From contig OY759224.1 of the NCBI GenBank assembly GCA_963662175.1, positions 32,373,489-32,437,488 on the forward strand: 64,000 bases of DNA. The letters run 5' to 3'. The position numbers and the translations under genes are program-made. The DNA comes from Aradus depressus. Taxonomy: Eukaryota; Arthropoda; Insecta; Hemiptera; Aradidae. Below are positions 47,801 to 58,400 of this stretch, one piece after another. Under the pieces are notes generated by a model. It was not told the DNA's origin and searched no databases. It saw only the letters and a program-made list of their open reading frames with translations. Each line of letters opens with the position of its first letter. The first letter of the stretch is position 1.

Positions 47801-50800
47801 CCACTCAAAATAAGAATGGCAATGAAACAACGCATTTCGTCAGACGAGATTTCGGGGTTTGGGCAGTTTTTAAAAACGGCGTAATTATTGCTTTCTTGAA
47901 TGAGTAAGTCGATTACTTTATCATCAAAAAATAATTCGAAAAAGTCAGCAGCAGATTTGTTGGTCATGTCCTGACTTTGGTGTAATGACTGAAATGGCCG
48001 CAAATTTGGCTGAATATCACCTTTTATCCAAGATTTTTTCTCCTTGCGTCCGAGGTACGTAAGGTTTCTCGTATTTGTAGGAACATGAACATCTTCATCT
48101 GAAGTTCGATGAAATCTGATTTCAGCATCGGCCCGAAGTTGCCGGCTGCTTAGACTGTCAGGAATTCCACCAGCATCTTCATCAGCTGAATCCTCGTCTG
48201 ACAAAATATTTGGTTCAGGTGGAGCTATATATAAAGCGTCAACTTCATTTCGTTCCTCTAATAAAATGTCCAGAGCTTCTTGTAGGGTCAAGTCAGGTCC
48301 TAAGATGGCCTGTAAACGCCTAGATTCAAGAAATAACACGTTATAAAAACTGTGCACCATTATATAAATATATTATGTGGACCGAAATGAATATTTATTC
48401 GTAATATTTATGATTGAATCGAAAAAAATAAGCGGAAATAATTGGTGAGGCAAATAATGTCCTAAGTGCTTAGTGTGTCCCTACGGACACACCAAGTTTT
48501 GTAACCAACAACTTTTGTCCAAATTTGAAAATTCGCGTTATAGTTTTTACAATAGTAAGAATAGGTCATAAACAGACGGTGGACATCCATTCCGGTATAA
48601 AATTTTAATTAAAACTAACTAAAAATACTTACTCTATGTCTACGTTCATGGTGAAAAAGAAGTGGTGTCCTCAATTGGATAGCACAAAACATACTGATAA
48701 AAATCTAGTTGCTCAGAACAGGCAATAATGGGAGAGGGAGGTTCTGAGAACCACCCTACCAGATGTTGTCAAAAAAACTTTAATAGTATTAGTGGAATGA
48801 GCTTTCCAATAATCTCATTATGAACGTGTCCTTACGGACACTCTGGGCACTACTGGGTTAAAATAACACAAAACCATAATATTTATAAGAGATATATGTT
48901 CGAATAAATTTGGAGGGCAGAAATTCAAAAGAGAACAAGTAACATATTTTAAATGTTTGGACCAAGATCATTTCAATTTAAGGCTGTTTGAAAATAAGAC
49001 TAAAAAGTTTGTATGACTATGAAATCGACTTTATTCACTTTCCTGCAGATTGTTAACTTACATGACAACATTTAATTTGTGGATATTGGTATCGGTGAAT
49101 TCTCTTTTTATTATTTATTTAGTTTTACTTACCTTTATTCTCTCTTCTTTTGTACTTCCACGAACGGAAGAAACTGTCGGAAAAAGAAGGAATGGAAAGG
49201 AAAAAAAAATAGATGTTGAGGATAAACCATATCGAAGAGAACAGAAGAAACTATTGTAGACGAGCTAATGTAACTAGCAATGATTGGGCGAAAAATGGAA
49301 CAACGGAAGAGGAGAGAAAAGTGACGAGAGAGCGAAATTGAGCGGGACTGCGTCGCGCTAATGACCGGGCGGTCGATGCGCGTTAGCAAAAAATAATAAT
49401 AAAATTCTACGGAGAACCTGTCTTTGAATAGAATAGTACGCAATAATAATGTAAATAAGGAATTCAAATACTTATAACTTTTTAGTTGAAAATAATTCTG
49501 AAAAAATTTAACTTCTACAGTTAAGAATATCCTATATTTTAGACCAGTATCTTAAATAATAAAACGTTAATTGGCATTAGTCTCCTAAATATATTTATTT
49601 CTGTAGAGCTGGGCCATTTAATGGGCTATGAACAATATATAAGATTAAATTGTATTAACTTAATTGATCCGCAAAATGACTGTGTGACACTGATATAGAG
49701 AGGTGTATCAAAATGTGATGGCTTGCATAACCCCATATTTTATAAGGACATATAGTGTTTTCTCCACTTGACTGAACTCAGGTCCTTACCCGATACTGGC
49801 TTCCACTGTTGTCCGCTGATATTCGACAGAAGGCTGATGTCAGAAACGTTGCTTACTGTTGAGGAAACGTCATCATCTTCATCTTCTGAAGAGGATGAGG
49901 AAGAACCACTGTTGGAAAAATCTGCTGTCCGGTCTCTTTTCCTGTATAACAGCAACAGATAATATTAAAAATAAAGCTCAGATAATATTAAAAATTAATA
50001 TATACTAAAGAATATTAGTTGGAAAATGTTTACAACTTGAAAAATATACTCTACGCAAAAATATTGGCTGAATTCCTCATTATAAACTCCCGTATTTTTT
50101 AAAAATATTTATTATTGAGAGTTTAATACTGATTAGTGTTATGTAACCACTTTATGACCTATAACTGTGATTGGATTGAATCTGTTATAACAGTTACTCT
50201 GAGGAAATCACTATTATTGAACAAGTGATGACCCCCCACCTCGAAGTTTCTTCATTTTTTAAAAAAAATTTCTTATAAAATTAATTTTTTTGTTGCAATT
50301 TTACTTCAGATATTTTCTTTTTGTTTATCATTATTGGCTAGATACTAAAACGGTAAAAGAAAACTCAGCATTTGCTAATTAACAGCTGTTTGTTTAGGTG
50401 CCTACTATTTCTGAACAGCTTTCTCGTCAACTAAAGCAGGTTAGACTTAGCAAGCACATATACTTCTTAGCTCAAATGAAAAAAAAAAAACACTGTTATC
50501 TGTTTCTGACCAAAATTTAGACATTTTTCCGGAAATAAAAGGGAAAAGTCAAAATAACTCATACTGCAACTAGTGATTTCTAAGGAAAAGGCAACATAAC
50601 CCTAAAAATTGAATTCAGGCCGAGAAAAAACAAACTAAAAATACAAACACTTCTCTCGCTAAATTTCTATCAATTATCAAATAATACTCACTTTTTCAAT
50701 GGAAAATAAATATATATATATATATAAAAAAAAAAAACAGGAGTGTATAAAGATGGGAATTGCCCAACGAATAGTTTATTAAAAATAAACAATTATTATA

Positions 50801-51671
50801 ATACATAACCAAACGATAATAATGCTGTGATACTGCTCGAGAATATTTTCTATAATTATTAATTCACCTTATTCGTAAAGATACAGCAAAAAAATTGTAT
50901 TATTATTACGTGTAACTAATGAAAAATAAAATAATTCTAAGACGTTGCATAGGAACATAAAAACTAAAAAGAAAAATGTTAAGACCACCTTAATCGTCCA
51001 GTGGAAAAAATAGAATGATTCCACAGCTTCAAACCCCTTATCTCTTAATCAGATTTCCAATCAATATCTTCAAAATAAGAAGAGTAACCTATTAAAATGG
51101 TAAAAGATAACTCTAAGAACAAGGTTTTTAGTTAAACGTTCTTTATTATAAGAAATCACTCACTCTTCATCTACACCACCATCCTGGGAAGCTGAAGAGC
51201 CACCTGAAAAATAAATAATCGGTAAATTAGAGCTGGGATAAAAAATGTTTGCATGAAAATTAGATATAAAAGAATTTATTAATGGAAATTTATATCTAAT
51301 CATCTGGTTTTTATCGATAGTTCTAACGTACAACATTACTGACAGATTTTAAAGTAATTTTCCCAGGGGCTCCAGAAAATCCCGGACTAACCAAGATTGT
51401 GCAATTACCAGATGATTGATCATATGACGATACGTCACGAAAACCACGCCCCCCTCAACTACACAGGAACGGCCATTTTGAACTAAAAAGGAGGAAAAGT
51501 AGTAAAACATATTTCAATAAATTTACCAGTAAAAGTAGTTTCTTCACCACCGAAATGATTATCAGACGATATATTTACTGAACTAATCCTAGAATCACAC
51601 AAATTAGGTTCAATATCTAACTTCAAACGTTTGGGAGAGTGAATAAAATAATCCTCCGACTCATCCGCCAT
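33404..51671 (-). CDS. SIRT1: NAD-dependent protein deacetylase sirtuin-1, complete
   Basis: Thirteen minus-strand exons: 51527-51671 (ATG), 51164-51203, 49790-49941, 44976-45106, 42895-43017, 41370-41563, 41182-41288, 40013-40135, 39765-39920, 38170-38287, 37445-37543, 34362-34639 and 33404-33498 (TAA). All phases agree, giving 586 residues (human 747; both termini shorter). The N terminus has KRLKLD and an acidic Ser-rich run. The sirtuin core starts near 157: [15 protein letters not shown] (195 on), TQNID (278-282), catalytic His297 in ECHG, zinc cysteines C305/C308 and C329/C332, [13 protein letters not shown] and VPQILINRE. The last exon encodes [10 protein letters not shown], matching the C-terminal ESA segment that activates vertebrate SIRT1. 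The enzyme deacetylates histones and transcription factors, mainly in the nucleus. An in-frame ATG at 51725 would add 18 hydrophobic residues; I prefer MADE. Intron 3 carries an intact piggyBac. Confidence 0.95.
33615..33772 (+). repeat. Tandem duplication of 74 bp with CCAAT motifs
   Basis: GAACCAATCACCAGACAG starts at 33617 and 33691, with a third partial start (GAACCAATCA) at 33763. Each unit includes the small palindrome TCAGCTAAGCTGA. It is in SIRT1 intron 12. Confidence 0.85.
33780..34210 (-). repeat. Tandem-monomer repeat family copy
   Basis: Three diverged units (GAATGTATCAACATGAAATTT type, inverted relative to 39205) ending in CGTGCTGGGGAAA and a degraded hairpin end. SIRT1 intron 12. 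Confidence 0.65.
34980..35930 (-). pseudogene. Penelope-like element: linker, GIY-YIG endonuclease and downstream terminal repeat
   Basis: On minus, an open frame from about 35960 to a stop at 35464-35466 reads [14 protein letters not shown], then [20 protein letters not shown], the GIY-YIG endonuclease signature with a Cys pair, and [10 protein letters not shown]. Coding similarity continues past the stop in another frame to about 35330, so the copy is frameshifted. About 250 bases further on, 34980-35090 is a terminal repeat with a hammerhead-like core. Penelope-like elements combine an RT with a GIY-YIG endonuclease. It lies in SIRT1 intron 12. Confidence 0.82.
35051..35086 (-). ncRNA. Hammerhead-ribozyme-like motif downstream of Penelope endonuclease
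   Basis: On minus: TGTG, CTGACGA, T, GGC-loop-GCC, GAAAC, CG, GTA, CACA. Stem I (TGTG/CACA), stem II and the core boxes are all intact. The one oddity is an unpaired T between CTGACGA and stem II, present in most copies here. Confidence 0.55.
35931..36402 (+). pseudogene. Chimeric frame: Penelope RT end joined to LINE C-terminal tail
   Basis: The frame is open from 35887 to 36402. [13 protein letters not shown] and [20 protein letters not shown] (35943-36065) are the end of a Penelope-like reverse transcriptase. From about 36165 it changes to [20 protein letters not shown] and [13 protein letters not shown], the Cys-containing tail found after the RT/RNase H of some non-LTR elements. The fusion is a nested-insertion product, not a known protein. 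Confidence 0.75.
36735..36935. repeat. Near-perfect palindrome, arms of about 95 bp, with hammerhead-like cores
   Basis: 36740-36810 and 36823-36935 are inverted copies around GTCTTATCTCTT. Plus 36833-36868 contains GG, CTGAGGA, T, GGTA-GAAA-TACC, GAAA, GTACTC, CC; the other arm has the same on minus. Confidence 0.8.
37595..37822 (+). repeat. SINE family 1, diverged
   Basis: Head remnant GGGCTCAAGATGATGGATTCGG, body GTCCCTCGGAGGGG, tail GTCCGGGCATGAGTCACAA. SIRT1 intron 10. Confidence 0.8.
38823..38850 (+). repeat. 28-base poly-G tract
   Basis: An uninterrupted G run in SIRT1 intron 9; its length may be an assembly estimate. Confidence 0.95.
38940..39010. repeat. Hairpin
   Basis: AAATCACCCACAGGGGACACTC and its near complement GAGTGTCCCCCACTGGGTGATTT face each other across about 24 bases. 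No terminator role is implied. Confidence 0.8.
39205..39740 (+). repeat. Tandem-monomer repeat family, most complete copy
   Basis: It starts GTCGGCGAATCACC, then three units of about 110-130 bases, each with CCGATTT(G/C)GCTG, a GTCCT(T/C)AT block, ATATGAAATTT and (A/T)CGGCA(G/A)TTATT. It ends AACTTCCCCTATACTTGG and CTGGGGAAGT. SIRT1 intron 9. Confidence 0.8.
40388..40634 (-). repeat. SINE family 1 copy
   Basis: Tail TTATTATGACTCAT at the left; inverted box B (GAGTTTCGAACCC) and box A (TAGCTACCGGCGCCC) at the right. The middle is shortened. SIRT1 intron 7. Confidence 0.87.
40657..40700 (+). repeat. Poly-G followed by (GA)n
   Basis: About 15 G then about 15 GA units, directly after the SINE head. 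Confidence 0.95.
41824..42837. mobile_element. pogo/Tigger-like non-autonomous element with nested inverted repeat
   Basis: Ends CAGTAAACCCTCGTTACAAC and its inverted copy, flanked by TA on both sides (41822-41823 and 42838-42839). This TIR form (CAGT...TAACGA) is typical of pogo/Tigger elements. Inside, 41960-42200 and 42262-42485 form a long inverted repeat, and a 18-base G run lies at 42555. There is no transposase. SIRT1 intron 5. Confidence 0.85.
43612..43905. repeat. Palindromic repeat with hammerhead-like arms and an internal tandem duplication
   Basis: Arms about 43615-43705 and 43800-43895. The centre has two tandem units of about 51 bases (GGACTGGACACATAT...). Plus 43826-43868 and minus 43640-43680 carry the motif. 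SIRT1 intron 4. Confidence 0.8.
43826..43868 (+). ncRNA. Hammerhead-ribozyme-like motif, perfect 5 bp stem I
   Basis: ACCAC (43826-43830), CTGATGA (43831-43837), T, stem II GTCA(A)-TTTGA-(C)TGAT, GAAAC (43854-43858), TA, GTT (43861-43863), GTGGT (43864-43868). Stem I pairs fully. The opposite arm has a perfect GTCAG/CTGAC stem II but AAAA for GAAA. Confidence 0.55.
45140..45270 (-). repeat. Penelope-type terminal repeat fragment
   Basis: On minus: CTGACGATGGTGTAATGGCG, AAAC, then GTATAC, TTGTGGAATATA and AAAATAAG, the arrangement seen at 34980-35090. Stem III is degraded. Confidence 0.6.
45545..45690 (+). repeat. Penelope-type terminal repeat with hammerhead-like core
   Basis: CTGATGA at 45562, GCCGAAACGGGTAGT, then ATATTTCAAAAATAAGCTTG and TATGCATACGTTTCTCAA, matching the copy at 121-275. 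Confidence 0.65.
45712..45785 (+). repeat. SINE family 1 head fragment
   Basis: GGTAGCTCAGAGG...GATCAAGATCGCGGGTTCGG, i.e. box A and box B only. Confidence 0.8.
46267..48857 (-). mobile_element. piggyBac element, structurally intact, flanked by TTAA
   Basis: The element sits between TTAA copies at 46263-46266 and 48858-48861, the target duplication expected of piggyBac. It has 16 bp terminal inverted repeats, CCCAGTAGCGCCCAGA on the left and the same with one mismatch on the right. Subterminal copies of a palindrome GTGTCCnnnnGGACAC lie at 46399, 48475 and 48826. It encodes one uninterrupted transposase on the minus strand, the same strand as the host gene SIRT1, whose intron 3 it occupies. 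Confidence 0.93.
46552..48360 (-). CDS. piggyBac-type transposase (602 aa), intact
   Basis: A single 602-residue frame, a normal length for piggyBac transposases. The acidic N terminus leads into the DDE_Tnp_1_7 catalytic region. The three catalytic aspartates are visible in their usual contexts: D266 in SYDETMV, D352 in FYFDNLFTG and D466 in [22 protein letters not shown] follows, as in the family. The C terminus is a cysteine-rich domain (C565, C570, C583, C586, C591, C594, H599) of the type that binds the element's ends. Together with the intact inverted repeats and TTAA flanks, this suggests a young and possibly mobile copy. It cuts and pastes at TTAA without leaving a footprint (family knowledge). 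Domestication is unlikely, because terminal repeats and target duplication are still present. Confidence 0.95.
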   Translation of the reverse strand: MVHSFYNVLFLESRRLQAILGPDLTLQEALDILLEERNEVDALYIAPPEPNILSDEDSADEDAGGIPDSLSSRQLRADAEIRFHRTSDEDVHVPTNTRNLTYLGRKEKKSWIKGDIQPNLRPFQSLHQSQDMTNKSAADFFELFFDDKVIDLLIQESNNYAVFKNCPNPEISSDEMRCFIAILILSGYNELPSKRLYWDQGLDTKNELVYEAMRRNRFEQILRFLHCCDNNQPDMTDKMWKLKPLIDLIKTRLLKYFIPKQTLSYDETMVKYFGKHSCKQFIRAKPIRFGYKIWALTDEDGYLVNFQIYQGKHPRGNRMYQDKFGKASAPLVEMIDDFNEELRNLPFHFYFDNLFTGMNLLTFLRESGYGGTGTMREDRIPKPNPFSDKKTLLKQKRGTFEHGICKEDGVLVVKWRDNSVVSIASNTFGTHPISTVKRYSQAEKKIVQIPCPNVFAQYNMNMGGVDRMGQNVNLYRISIRNRKWYWPLFSWLLDVCVQNAWQLQKQNGKKISQLVFRRELVQSYLKKFQYPPKKIGRPSAGLAQTRLDRINHLIQKVKNNKKRRCVGKLCKNLKKTSAVTTQCGKCDVGLCVSCFEGYHTVF

Positions 51672-52429
51672 ATTTTCATCCACTCTCCCACAAATAACTA
51701 GCGTTACCAATGCTGTTATAATCACAAAACATTAAAGGAAAATGAATATAAATACATTAAAAAAAGTATTTACTACATTTCTTACTATAAAACATTATCT
51801 ATAATTTTAGTATGAATGCATTTGTTTAAAATATTTATCCGACAAGCAAATTGAATTTTCGATTTGGAGATCAAAATTATCGTGAAATAAATGTATATTT
51901 ATTCCTAACAAGTATATTTTGTTAATTAATTACAAAGTAATACAATGCAGTTTTCTTCTAATACTTATTGGAAGAGTTTTTAGTCATGCTCTATGTGGCA
52001 ATGAATTGCTTGCCATAGTTCGGGAGCCTAGGATCTTTTGGATTTCGTGCTCTGTTCGGAATATCTACATTACACAAAATGGTCATTATCTCTTTTCATC
52101 TTTGTTCTTATTTATCATCCAACTCTCTATAATATGTTTTTAGTCTTATGAGTGTTTAATTTAATATTTACATCTTTAAAATCACTTATTTGTAATTCTC
52201 CTTGTAAAAAGAGGCATGTTGTAACCTCTATTGCTGTCGTGTTTAATTCCCTTTCAATCTGTTTACTATTTACCTACATAATCATTTTAGTAAATTTTTA
52301 CGATAAAATTTCATTAAAAATAACATTCAAACTAATATTTACCTAATGTTGTTTACATTAATTTATATATTTATCTGATTTGGCTCTATGTTGAATTTTG
52401 TTACTGATGGACATTTCTTTCTATTTCAG
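51672..52429. promoter_or_regulatory. SIRT1/RPS24 head-to-head interval
   Basis: The 5' ends of both genes must lie here, along with the missing RPS24 initiator exon. I see no unambiguous 5'TOP tract or core promoter. ATG/GT at 52076-52078 is the only candidate for RPS24 exon 1. Confidence 0.4.
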
Positions 52430-55400
52430 GCTGAGGGGACGGTGACCGTAAGAACGAGGAAGTTTATGACCAACAGACTGCTATGTCGCAAACAAATGGT
52501 ATGTTAATTTCTTAGTTGATATTGAATTGTATAATTCTGATTGTACACCAATTTTATTATGTTCCCGCTTTTTATTGATGGATATTGTGTGTTCGCTTAA
52601 ACAGCCAAACTGCGATTTATCTCCAAATGCAATTTTCATCAGAAATAGGCATATCCTAATATTTTCAGTTTACTAAAGAAAGTGACTCAAATATTTAAAT
52701 AGTATACAAAGAAACATTCTTACTGATTGAACACAGTATCTAACTGAGATCTATCGTTTTAGTCAATAGTTCGCTGCGTTCTGACAAGTTGATTCGTTAT
52801 TGACTTTATGATTTACTTAGTCAAAAAAAAAAAAAAAGATTGATGCCTTCTGTATTAATTATATTTTTATGAATAAATGGTGTCCATTAATTTGAGTTAA
52901 TTTAACCACTTATTTTTATTTTTCTAACTTTATTTAGGTTGTTGATGTGACCCACCCAGGATTACCTTCCGTCAAGAAAACAGAAATCCGGGAGAAATTA
53001 GCCAAAATGTACAAATGTACCCCTGATGTGATCTTCTGTTATGGATTCTCTACTAACTTTGGAGGTGGAAAATCTTCTGGTTTTGGTCTGATTTATGATA
53101 CGTTAGACTACGCCAAAAAGTTTGAACCTAAACACAGGTTGGCTAGGGTAAGCATGAATTTTTATTAAATTATTTGTTAATTGGCTTACTCGGTTGTATA
53201 TTTTCTAAACAAGTCTGGTGTGTGAACATATTAAACATTTTTTTCTATTGATATCAGTAAATTCTTGATGCATTTCTATTAACATACGTTGGATTATTGA
53301 ATTAATTCGTAATTCAAGAAAATAATTCGACCTTACATGCATACAAATTGAGAGACTAATCGGGTTTTCTGAATTGATTTTTCGGCACTCTGGTGGATAT
53401 GAGCCCGACTTTACTATGGGAGTCCTAAATTTTGCCCACCCTAAATTTGTATTCATCTAGGGTAGGGGTCTGTAGTACATGTCATCGTACAGGCTCGGGA
53501 CCATCGCTTAATGTCACCTTCGAAGGACGGCTTGCTCACGGTTTTTTCACCTCCTAGCTAAGAAAACCTAAGGGCCTCGGCCGGGTTTCGAACCCACGCT
53601 CTTGAGCTGAGTAAGTAAGCATGCAATCCATGAGCTACAGGCGTTCTCTTTAGAAATTGTTATACAGTGGAGGGCGCAGGTAGCTCAATGGTATGCGTTC
53701 GAAACCCGGCTGAAGCCCTTAGTTTATTTTATCTGGAAGTGAAAAAAAAAAAAAAAAGCATGGCGTCCTTCGAATGGTATTTATTAATGGTACTAAGCCA
53801 TGGTCTCGAGCCTGTACGACGTCAGGTACTCGTTAAAGACCCCTACCGTTGGTGAATAAATTATTTAGGGTACACAAAATTCAGGATTCCCATAGTGGAT
53901 TCGGGCTCATGTCCACCAGAGGGACGAAACAACGCTCTGTTAGTAGGTGATATGACCTTGTAGTCAGTCCAGGGCATGTGTCATAATAACTACCAGTAGA
54001 GTGTTGCGTGTAGCTTTAAGGCATCCTAGTTCCATTGGGCTATAAACGCTATTCTGCTATTCAATAAGATAGTTACACTATCCAGTTAACCATTAAAGCT
54101 CCTCTAGGATACTTGGATAACCAATCCAACACTTGGATGACAAATTGTCTAATTTTGCCCGCGGGCCCTATGTCGGCTGCTTAAGTATCTGTCTTGTGCG
54201 GTTCGGGAAGGAACTACAAATAAAAAATAGATTTACCGGGAGGAATATAGTTATTATATATTAAATCAATAAAACAAACTTGGTTATTTTTTTAAAATAT
54301 CTATTCCACAAGAAATGTATACATAAACTGCGGTTTGCGGCGTTACACCATCACCAGGTTTCGTTATAAACCTGTTTCATTCTACCAATTGTTAAATATA
54401 CTATATAATAGGTTTGTTTTATTTATTATATGGTCCCACAATAGGTCAAAGAGGCTGGATATTTACTAATTGACATAACATTTCTTGTAATTGTTACATA
54501 TTTTTGTAATCATTATTTATGCGGACGAGCCGAAAATGTGCAATAAGGTTATTTTTACTGATTACTTGACAAGTGTATGTTTTTGTTGATCTAGCACGGT
54601 CTATATGAGAAGAAGCAGCAGACCCGGAAACAGAGAAAGGAGAGAAAGAACAGGATGAAGAAGGTGCGAGGCACGAAGAAGGCTAAAGTGGGAGCCTCCT
54701 CTGGCAAGAAGGTATCTACCATATATCTAAATACATAGCTTATATTATGCTTTGGCCTAGGAATTTCCTCTTTGAAATTTCTTTTAAATATTCCCTCGTA
54801 CATCCCTCTTGTTTTATATTTATCTACTTATATATCAGCTGAATAGCTCTCTGAGAGTGAATGAGTAGTTTGTATATCGCATTCCTAAAATAACAGGGTT
54901 ATTATTGTATTAACATCCAATAAAATTCTTCGTGGAAAAGTATGCGAAAACATTCCCAGCTATACGAAGTATGGAGTAAGTTATACAATTTTAAGGAGAA
55001 AATCAGTCGAAGGAAAGAGAGGCGGCGTAACTCGAAAGTCTTAACTGTCGATGAAGGAAGTGTATCAACAAAAAATTTAGTTTGAAGATTTCGAAGTCTG
55101 AATATTGGTGGATTTCCTTCACCCTGTGCGGTTCTATTTTTCTTTTCGTAGATTGGAATGATACGAGTGAACTAGACAAAAACTCAGTATTGATTTATAA
55201 AGAGGTAGTATTCTAATAGAAAACATTTTGAAAAATTACTGGATTCATGAAAACACTACGATAGAAGTGTTTTCAGTCAAACGAATGTAAGTAGAAAGAG
55301 AATTGAAAAAAAAAATCGTACTTCCCCATATCGAAATATTTGTAATAAGGGATAGATAATTAAAATACACAATTCTTTGTCAAACTTCACTATATATTTT

Positions 55401-58400
55401 CAAATACTCAACTAGTTTCGCCGTGTTAAGGCATTATCAAGAGTCACTTATAAACTAACAGAAATGATTGACAGGGTAGAAGGTACAGTTATGGAGGGGG
55501 GTTTTTAGGTAGTGACGGGGAATCCCTTGTTTTTGTTACTCTATACATTCTAATAAACAGATATTTACAAGATAATAATAAATATTAAATAAAAAAGAAA
55601 ATATATATATATAAAATCTAATAAAGTGAAGTTAACAGTAGAGTGTTCGTATTTATATAAGTAGAGCTCTAGAATTATATAAATGTAAAATAGAATTTAA
55701 AGTGAATAAAACCAAATAAATAAAATTTAAAGGCAATTAAAACATCAAATTATAGTATTCTCTAAATGTGAGTTGGCAAAACATTCCTGCAATCATCAGA
55801 CTCTTAGCTACTTCTACAGAATAAATTATTTGTAATAGATTAATTTTTCGATCTGCCTCTTATTCCTCCTCTCTTTCGGCCAATTTGGCTGAAAATGCAT
55901 ATTTTATTCAAAGTCTTTTCTGTCTGCATATATTTGTTTGGATACATCCATTCCATCGGCAGCTATTAGAGAGGTTTCTGAGTTCAGCCTTTCCCTCGCT
56001 CCATTCCTCGATCGATTTAGCTTAAAATCATTTGTTTTGGATTCTTATATAAAATTTCGTGTTGATATATTCATTTTATCGATGATTAACGTGTCCAGAG
56101 ACAGTAAAACTGTACTTCGAATGTTTTACCGTTTACGCAACTTTGTACTATATAGCTGGGAAGTGAGTCGATTCAGTGGAAGTGTTTCAATTTGAAACAA
56201 TCGAAGTAGAAATGATAATTGAAAAATAATTTTTACCAATTTGTTAGTTATTACACGACTAATTGATGTTAGTACAATGAATCTTATTGGATGTTTAGGT
56301 GCATGATATTTATTTGCAATTATTCTGGTCCTTAACTGTTAGTACCCATCAAGTTACTAAATAGTATATGGGTCATTTCAGGTGAACTCAACAAATTTCA
56401 GTACCTCGAACTCTCAGCATTCAATGAAATTTTGTAAAGGCAAAAAAATAAAGAAAAAAAAAACAATTTGAAGCTTTTTGCGTTACCTTTAATATTCCGG
56501 TGATTGAGGTCATGTTAAATTTTAGGGATTATAACTCTGTTTATAGAATAATATAGATCAAGAAGTCTGGGAGGGTATAAATTAACGGAAATGGCGCGAG
56601 CAAAAAATTTAGGGTATATGTGAAGGAAATGGTTGCCCTCCCCTCCGCTGGATTGATATAATAAATCCTTGACTGTCTCTTAGGTTAACTATGTATATAT
56701 TTTTTCAATAAATGACAAACATGGAGTAATTGCAGGTTTCTTTTTTTTTCTCTGCAAAGTCTATAAATTTTGCGATACCCTTCATGAAAATTTGACAGGT
56801 AAGGGGCATTTTAATGTCAAACACGAAAACTAATATAAATAATGAGTTCTCTCAGTTCATCTCCTTTAATGTGTAATCCTGGCAGACCTTCCTATATTTT
56901 ATTTGAAAGCCGAGATACAAATTAAAGTTTACACTCAAATTTAAAATGAAAATGGCCATCTGATCTCCGATTTTGGCGCAGTTCTGAGAGTTGGAGATGT
57001 TTTCCTTTGTTGAGTTGACCTGGAATGATTGACCTTCTGTCTGTGGTGCTATTCTGCTATACGTATTTCCTATTTATTCATATATGGAGAACTTATTAAA
57101 CAACATTTTTGCCTGTGTATGTACTTATTATTATGTATAAATATATTTTAATAGCTTTTGTTTATTAATTTTTTTACAGGTAAAGGCTTTTTTTGGGGGT
57201 TTTGGTTTAGTTTATAATGAATGTTGCTCTACAACAATTCAGTGATTTGACATTTTATTTATTTTTGTAAAGATTTCATTTACATTTCGTTCTTTTGACA
57301 AATTTCATTTGAATAAGTTCTTATTAAAAGAGTAGTCGGTGTCTCACTGACAATGTACTTCCCCAGCTCGAGTCATTTATAATTAAAGTAAGTTTTTGCT
57401 CTTCCTCAATCAAAAGTTATCTTACTCAAGGATTTCTCATTCTACATATAAATTTGATATTTCGATTGATTCATTAGCCATTCAGCCGATTTGGCTGAAA
57501 ATTAATAGATTTAGTCCTTTTATGGTTTTGGACCCCAAATGTAAAATTTCGTGCCCTCCGCTAATTCCCTTTTTGACCAATTTGTCTGATATTCTATAAG
57601 TTTTGTCCTTGTGTGTGGAGTTCTGGATCCATGTATAAAATTTCGTGCCTGATAGACACGCATGTTTACTTCCCCGGCTATAGGGTAAGTTATTTAATCG
57701 GTAAACAATTGGACGCGGAGTTTTCATCGGAATTTCATGTTTTCCGACTTCCAAATTTCAAAAATGATTTTATATGTGAATCTAGAACTCTTCTAACGAC
57801 GACACCTATTGTTTTTCAGCCAAATCGACCAAAGGGAAGGGAGGATTAACTCAAAAATTCTAATAATTTTCCGATGGAATGAGTGTATCGACATGACATT
57901 TTAAATGTGTGACCCCATAAGGACGACATCTATAAATTTTTAGCCAAAGCGGAAGGGGGGATTTATTTAATTCAAAACCCAATAAGGACGACACTTATTA
58001 ATTTTCACCGATATCGACTAAAGGGAAGGGCAGGTTCAGGGGAGGTGGCTCAATTAAAAAATCCCCAATAACAGCCGATATAATGAATTTATCGACGCAA
58101 AATAGTAGTATGAGGAGTTAAGAGCCCCTATGGTCGACTGATTTTGGAGGGGTAGCGAAAGTTAATTAATTTGTTCTGGGGAAGTGGTGATTCACCGACA
58201 ATTTTTTAATATTAGGATTAAGAGGGTCGATTAACATCGAATTCCGGTGCAAACTCAACATCAAATTGTTGGTCGATTATTTAATTTCCTTTGTACGATG
58301 TACAGTTGAGGAAGTGCAACAGAATATAATAGAAACAAATATAAACAATATTGTTGCGAATCACTGATATTTGTTGTAGAGATTCAATGTATTATTTTAT

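Noticed and set aside
49135..49467. 110-codon minus frame in SIRT1 intron 3
   Set aside because: Ser/Phe/Arg-rich translation of purine-rich DNA, no motif and no splice sites in phase with SIRT1.
51672..51725. Upstream in-frame Met giving an 18-residue hydrophobic extension of SIRT1
   Set aside because: Would create a signal-like N terminus unlike SIRT1; the MADE start matches the family.
52076..52078. Candidate initiator ATG/GT for RPS24 exon 1
   Set aside because: The donor GTCATT is poor and the preceding sequence has no clear 5'TOP start; not annotated as an exon.
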